Source: an uncultured Propionibacteriaceae bacterium
GTDB lineage: Bacteria; Actinomycetota; Actinomycetes; Propionibacteriales; Propionibacteriaceae
DNA length: 64,000 nucleotides
Direction of reading: 5' to 3'
Assembly: GCA_938046585.1 (NCBI GenBank)
Contig: CALIWR010000003.1
Location: 143,972-207,971, forward strand
The position numbers and the translations under genes were made by a program. Shown piece by piece: positions 59,896 to 64,000 of this stretch. The notes under the pieces are model-generated. The model was not told the DNA's origin, searched no databases, and saw only the letters and a list, made by a program, of their open reading frames with translations. Numbering within the stretch: position 1 is the first letter of the stretch; each line of letters opens with the position of its first letter.

Positions 59896-61974
59896 ATGTC
59901 GCACGAAAGACCCCGCCGGCGATTCTCGCGGGGTGCGATCGCCACCCTGGCGGCCTTGTCCTTGGCTGGCGGAGGCCTGGTGATGCAGGCCGCGCCGGAA
60001 GCCCACGCCTCAAATCGGCTGAATACCACATACCAATTCAAAGACACCAACTATCCCGTACCGAAGAGTAACGTCCTGTGGGTGGCTACCGATGGTCGAG
60101 ATGGTAATCCCGGAACGGAACAGGCGCCCCTGCGGAACATCCGCAATGCGGTGCGTAAGGCCAGCGCCGGATACACCATCGTCGTCAAGACCGGTATCTA
60201 CCGTGAGGAGCACTTCTTCGTCGACAAGCCCAATCTGACCATTCAGGCTGCGCCCCATGCCGAGGTGTGGCTGAAGGGCAGCGATGTCGTCGAGGGCGCG
60301 CGGTGGGCGAAAGAGGGTAACCTGTGGAAGACCACGGGGAAGTTCCACAACATGTGCCATGTCTGCACGGTGAATGCCGATCCCACAGTGGAGGGCATGG
60401 CCGCCTACCCCGAGCAGGTCTTTATCAACGATAAGCCGCTGCGTCAGGTCGCCTCTAAGGATGAGGTCAAGGAAGGTACCTTCTTCGTCGAGGACAAGAC
60501 CCCGACGACGATGAAGAACCCGAAGAACAACAAGGCCGGCCTCAACTACGGGGCAGAGGACGAGATCACCTACTACGTCGGTTCCGACCCGAAGGCCGGC
60601 ACCACGGAGATCTCGGAGCGTCCGCGGGCCTTCACCGCTGTCGGTGACAATTTCACCTGGAGGGGCATCAATGTCTCCCAGTACGCCCCCCTGCAGGAGT
60701 GGGGCTTCGACAGCGTGAAGTATCCGGGGATCGCCGGCACGTCCGCGGTGTCGATCAACCAGAACAATTCGGTGTTCCAGGACTCCATCGTCGCCCAGAA
60801 CTCCACCATCGGCTTCAACCTCGACAAGTCGCAGGGAACCCGCGTCGTCGGTAACACGTTCATCGATAACGGGGCCAACGGCGCCGGGGCGAACCGGTCG
60901 CACCACTCGTCGTACGAGGGGAACGTCTTCACGAACAACAACGCCGCCGGCTTCGAGACCCGCGGTAAGGTGTGCCAGGCTTTCTGCACCGTGTCGGATA
61001 TCAAGGTCACGCACACCGACGGCTTCTCCTTCCGCGATAACGTCGTCGACTACTCGCAGCTGGGTCAGGCGTCCTCGGATGCCGCTGTCGCGAAGGTGCA
61101 GCGGGCCCCGGCCTTCTGGTGCGATGAGGGCTGCATCAACACGACGGTGACGAGGAACTTCTTCACCAACGTGGCGCACGCTATCTTCTACGAGGTGTCC
61201 GGTAACGGCATCATCGCCTCCAACGTCATCGAGAGTAGCGGCAAGGGGATCGGAATCTCCAGCAGCAACGACGTCAAGATCTACAACAACACGATCTCGC
61301 GTACGTTCATGCCGTTCGAGTTCTTCGAGGACTGGCGCATCAACGGCTGCAATGATTTCCGTGACGGCAAATGCCATGCGCCGGAGAAGTGGTCCATGGA
61401 ACACGGCCTGCCGTGGGACCTGAAGAACATCGAGATGTACAACAACATCGTCTCGTCGCGCGCCTGGGTCGCGAATGACGGAAGCGGACCGTACTGGGCC
61501 TACCCGGTGCGCGCTACCGGCGCCACCAATCAGAACGGGACCGTGGTGGTGACTAATGACATGTTCAAGGGCTTCGACTACAACGCGTATTACCGCAGCA
61601 GCACGCAGAACGAGCCGGGTCTGTTCACCTGGGACTACCCGGGCGGCAATCCCATCGACAAGGTCTACAATTCCGCCGCCGAGATCTCCAAGGACCCCCG
61701 TGTCCGCGGTAGCATCGACGGGCGGGATGCGAAATCGCTCGATAAGTTCGGCGAACGTAAGGACAACCCCTACTTCGTGTACGAGGCTCCGAACAATACC
61801 GATTACAAGAAGAGCGACTACACCATCAAGCCCGGAAGCCCTGCTGAAAAGTCGGGCAAGCAGCTGCCTCAGGACGTCGCTAAGGCGATCGACCCGAGCG
61901 GCCAGACCGTGAAGGCCGGGGTTCCCGTTAACCGGGGCGCCCTGCTGAACTCTCATCTGAAGGCCAACAGCTGA
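59896..61974 (+). CDS. Secreted right-handed beta-helix protein (polysaccharide-lyase/hydrolase-like)
   Basis: This 692-residue exported protein starts MSHERPRRRFSRGAIATLAA with a signal peptide ending EAHA-S near residue 38. The first domain opens VLWVATDGRDGNPGTEQAPL and RNIRNAVRKASAGYTIVVKT, which is the DUF1565/pectate-lyase-like entry into a parallel beta-helix. Rungs follow, for example INQNNSVFQDSIVAQNSTIG, NRSHHSSYEGNVFTNNNAAG and VSGNGIIASNVIESSGKGIG. Four cysteine pairs (MCHVC, VCQAFC, WCDEGC, GCNDFRDGKC) are unusual. AGGAGGTAAGG gives strong translation. The likely role is to bind or cleave a polysaccharide outside the cell; no catalytic residues can be assigned safely. Confidence 0.85.
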   Translation: MSHERPRRRFSRGAIATLAALSLAGGGLVMQAAPEAHASNRLNTTYQFKDTNYPVPKSNVLWVATDGRDGNPGTEQAPLRNIRNAVRKASAGYTIVVKTGIYREEHFFVDKPNLTIQAAPHAEVWLKGSDVVEGARWAKEGNLWKTTGKFHNMCHVCTVNADPTVEGMAAYPEQVFINDKPLRQVASKDEVKEGTFFVEDKTPTTMKNPKNNKAGLNYGAEDEITYYVGSDPKAGTTEISERPRAFTAVGDNFTWRGINVSQYAPLQEWGFDSVKYPGIAGTSAVSINQNNSVFQDSIVAQNSTIGFNLDKSQGTRVVGNTFIDNGANGAGANRSHHSSYEGNVFTNNNAAGFETRGKVCQAFCTVSDIKVTHTDGFSFRDNVVDYSQLGQASSDAAVAKVQRAPAFWCDEGCINTTVTRNFFTNVAHAIFYEVSGNGIIASNVIESSGKGIGISSSNDVKIYNNTISRTFMPFEFFEDWRINGCNDFRDGKCHAPEKWSMEHGLPWDLKNIEMYNNIVSSRAWVANDGSGPYWAYPVRATGATNQNGTVVVTNDMFKGFDYNAYYRSSTQNEPGLFTWDYPGGNPIDKVYNSAAEISKDPRVRGSIDGRDAKSLDKFGERKDNPYFVYEAPNNTDYKKSDYTIKPGSPAEKSGKQLPQDVAKAIDPSGQTVKAGVPVNRGALLNSHLKANS

Positions 61975-61989
61975 TATCGGCGCTGTGCG

Positions 61990-62021
61990 GGTGCCCCGTC
62001 GGTTTTTGCCGGCGGGGCACC
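61990..62021 (+). terminator. Hairpin terminator of the beta-helix gene
   Basis: GGTGCCCCGTCGG pairs with CCGGCGGGGCACC around TTTTTG, with one mismatch. It lies 15 bases after the stop. A short T-containing run (TGTCTGTTCT) follows. Confidence 0.82.
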
Positions 62022-62106
62022 TGTCTGTTCTGGCCTTGGGAACGCCCAGCCGTCTGCGTATCGGGCAGCCAGCTCGAGTGGACATGCCCTGTGATCTGAT
62101 GGGGAC

Positions 62107-63471
62107 ATGACCCATGCCGACGAGCCGAACACCAGCCCGGAACGCCTGCTGGCCGAGATTATCGCTGGGCACTTCCCCGGCGGCCGCCTTGAGGACCGCG
62201 ACGGGGTGCAGACGGTGATGCTGGGCGATGGCCTACCTACTATCGAATGCCATATCAACTCGATGCAGGACACCCCGCCGCACGGGACGTACATCACGTT
62301 GCTGATCCAAGGCGGGGCGCTCGGTCAGCAGGGAGCCACGGTCACCGCCAGCGGCTACGGCAGCAACATGCATCATGCGCTGGTCATGGCCGGTTGCAAC
62401 TGGGCGTGCGCCTTCGGTCCGGTGTTGCTGACTGGTATCGGCCGGCCAGACCTGATCGACACCCAGGATCCCGACGTCGAACAGTTCGAGACTGTCCTCG
62501 GCGGGCGGCGGTACCTGGTCACGATGAGCGGCCTGGACCGTGGGCTGGGCGCCGGCGTCGACGCGGACGAGTTGGCGGCCTGCCGGCAGCGTATTGGGGG
62601 TTCCCAGGCCCTGACCAGGGCAGTACTGGCCAGCGGAACCCTGCCGGCGTCCCGGTCCGGGGATGTCATTCCGTTGGGGTGTTTCCTGGGTATCGGACCG
62701 GAGAACATGTGCGAGGTCAAGTACGGTTTCAGCGACTGGAACCCGGCTCGTACGGTCTGGGACCGTCTGCCCACCGAGGTATCGGGGTACCGGCTACTGC
62801 GGGAATGGGCCCTGCTTGCCCCGATCAGCCCGGCCCCGCCGCTAACCCGCGAATCCCTGCAGTCCACCCTTGACATGTTGCGCGCCGCCGGCGACAGTCC
62901 CCAAACCGAGGGCGGCTGGCTTGGCGGGCGCCACCACGGCATGCGGCTCGGGCCCCCAGCCACCGCCGAGCAGCTGGCCGCGTGGCAGCCGCTACCCTCC
63001 GACGCGCGGTGGTTCCTGGAGGAGATCGCCGCCTCCGGAGCCGGCCCCGGCTACGGACTCGAGATCCACGGCATCGAACCCGGCTGGCTGCACGTGGCCG
63101 CGGCGGGCTGTGGCGCGGCGTGGGTGCTCGGCCTCGACGACGGGACAGTGTGGCTGGATTCCCGGGCCTGCGGCGGCCAGATTCGGCAGGTCGCCTCCAA
63201 TTTCGCGTCATGGTATGAGGCCTGGCTTGACAACGCGGTCCGCGGTGGCGGGCCTTTCGGGCAGTGGCGGAATCAGGACGACGCCGCCTACCAGGTGTTG
63301 GCGCAGGCCTGCCAAGACTACGGCGGCATCGAGAATCTTCCCGGCTCGGGGCTCCGGATGCAGCTCAGGTCCCCCGCCGGTGACCCGATCAATCCCTGCC
63401 ACGCCTGCGAGGCCCTCTACGACCAGTACCAGTACGGGCTTGCGGCGACCGTCTTCGAGGCCTCCTCTTGA
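62107..63471 (+). CDS. DUF6348/SUKH-like immunity-type protein
   Basis: This 454-residue cytoplasmic protein appears to have two parts. The N-terminal 250 residues, with IECHINSMQDTPPHGTYITL and CEVKYGFSDWNPARTVWDRL, recall DUF6348 proteins. From about residue 290 a SUKH/SMI1-KNR4-like domain follows: LPSDARWFLEEIAASGAGPG, YGLEIHGIEPGWLHVAAAGC and ASNFASWYEAWLDNAVRGGG. SUKH proteins are a large class of immunity factors against polymorphic toxins. No toxin gene is adjacent on the left. It faces the Tdi1-like gene at the right edge across about 120 bases. Domain assignments are from pattern recognition only. Confidence 0.65.
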   Translation: MTHADEPNTSPERLLAEIIAGHFPGGRLEDRDGVQTVMLGDGLPTIECHINSMQDTPPHGTYITLLIQGGALGQQGATVTASGYGSNMHHALVMAGCNWACAFGPVLLTGIGRPDLIDTQDPDVEQFETVLGGRRYLVTMSGLDRGLGAGVDADELAACRQRIGGSQALTRAVLASGTLPASRSGDVIPLGCFLGIGPENMCEVKYGFSDWNPARTVWDRLPTEVSGYRLLREWALLAPISPAPPLTRESLQSTLDMLRAAGDSPQTEGGWLGGRHHGMRLGPPATAEQLAAWQPLPSDARWFLEEIAASGAGPGYGLEIHGIEPGWLHVAAAGCGAAWVLGLDDGTVWLDSRACGGQIRQVASNFASWYEAWLDNAVRGGGPFGQWRNQDDAAYQVLAQACQDYGGIENLPGSGLRMQLRSPAGDPINPCHACEALYDQYQYGLAATVFEASS

Positions 63472-63593
63472 CAGGATTTTGCCCCATCTCGTAGGAGAGG
63501 CGATACCGGCAGGGTCCCCGGGTGGTCGCGGTCACCGACCGGAAGCCTCGTCAGGTGGCTGCCTGCTGGCGGGTTACTCAGTTGACGATCACG

Positions 63594-64000
63594 TTATTCG
63601 GGTGAGTCGGGGAATAGGGTGCTGAAGTCGGCCATGAGGGTGTGGGGGGCGATGTCGGCGAGGAGGACGACGTGGGTGACGGCGTCGTCGATGACGATGT
63701 TCTTGACGGCGAGTGATCCGCCGAGGTGGTAGGTGGGGACGAAGGTGTACATGGTGTCGGGTCCGACGGGGCCGTGGGCTTTGAGGGCCCGCTTGAACAG
63801 TTTCTTGTCGTCGGATCCGAACAGGTCTTCTTTCGGGAATCCCAGGACTTTCGCGTAGATTTGGAGGTTGCGGTCATTCTCGGTGTTCATCTCTTGGGCG
63901 GCGCCTGATGTTTGGTAGATCTGTCCGTGGAGGGGGTCGATGTGAAGGCTGCAGCCGGTGCGTTCGCCCCAGAGGGCGAATTCGCCGAAGGCGGTGCGGG
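63594..64000 (-). CDS. Tdi1/DUF1851-like immunity-type protein, C-terminal part (runs off right edge)
   Basis: The frame is open from the right edge of the window to a stop at 63594 and gives at least 134 residues. The visible start FGEFALWGERTGCSLHIDPL and HGQIYQTSGAAQEMNTENDR is followed by LGFPKEDLFGSDDKKLFKRA, KAHGPVGPDTMYTFVPTYHL and IVIDDAVTHVVLLADIAPHT. I associate this pattern with the GAD-like/DUF1851 proteins that include the T6SS immunity protein Tdi1. The frame has no start inside the window; an internal ATG at 63890 is not a good candidate because the family similarity continues upstream of it. Its toxin, if any, lies beyond the window. Confidence 0.7.
   Translation of the reverse strand, partial: RTAFGEFALWGERTGCSLHIDPLHGQIYQTSGAAQEMNTENDRNLQIYAKVLGFPKEDLFGSDDKKLFKRALKAHGPVGPDTMYTFVPTYHLGGSLAVKNIVIDDAVTHVVLLADIAPHTLMADFSTLFPDSPE

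Noticed and set aside
60010..62172. A 720-residue open frame antisense to the beta-helix gene
   Set aside because: It follows from the GC-rich third positions of the sense gene and has no ribosome-binding site, signal or recognisable motif. The sense strand has a signal peptide, strong ribosome-binding site and terminator.

Overview
The window is high-GC DNA with tightly packed genes, 4-bp start/stop overlaps and frequent GTG starts. It looks like a chromosome segment of an actinobacterium. Two cobalamin-type riboswitches, a cobTUS block and the overall gene content would fit a B12-making Propionibacteriaceae-like organism; that assignment is inference. There is no rRNA, CRISPR array or intact insertion sequence. 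One tRNA gene is present.

Layout, left to right. 1-5.1 kb: the N-terminal part of ilvD, then a divergent siderophore-iron ABC importer with an IdeR/DtxR-like box between its halves. 5.2-6.5 kb: a DAACS symporter. 6.5-12.9 kb: a nickel/cobalt/peptide-type ABC operon (fused NikBC-like permease, binding lipoprotein, two ATPases, MFS transporter) behind a compact cobalamin-riboswitch-like leader. 13-16.5 kb: repeats, an AI-2E family protein with a long disordered tail, a PH-domain-like membrane protein. 16.6-22.3 kb: an oligopeptide ABC operon with fused DppD-DppF. 22.5-25.6 kb: a type VII secretion effector locus with a calpain-like protease and a freshly duplicated lipoprotein. 25.7-33.6 kb: tpx, then a five-gene SWIM / DUF5691 / MoxR / DUF5682 / VWA module. 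34.3-37.6 kb: an FtsX/MacB-type ABC exporter. 37.8-42.0 kb: a second type VII toxin locus, with a YbaB-like protein, a WXG100-like protein, a trafficking domain, a separate nuclease toxin and four tandem YezG/DUF600 immunity copies. 42.3-45.0 kb: cobalamin riboswitch plus cobT-cobU-cobS. 45.0-46.5 kb: ornithine carbamoyltransferase and a low-molecular-weight phosphatase. 46.8-49.5 kb: PaiB-like protein, NlpC/P60 hydrolase, rhomboid protease. 49.5-53.9 kb: a LanFEG-like ABC transporter with a two-component system. 54.0-55.5 kb: tRNA-Ala followed by a low-GC two-gene islet with DUF488. 55.6-62 kb: family-5 uracil-DNA glycosylase, a degenerate acyl-CoA synthetase, small proteins, a flavodoxin-fold reductase and a secreted beta-helix protein. 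62.1-64 kb: DUF6348/SUKH-like and Tdi1-like immunity-type genes.

Two themes link the genes. The first is metal and B12 economy: IdeR-type iron uptake, a B12-controlled metal-type importer and cobTUS. The second is bacterial conflict: two type VII effector/immunity loci with locally expanded immunity genes, plus orphan immunity-type genes at the right edge. Intergenic regions also carry a family of short elements whose ends are inverted copies of GCACAACAGCGGGC, which I cannot match to a known repeat family.
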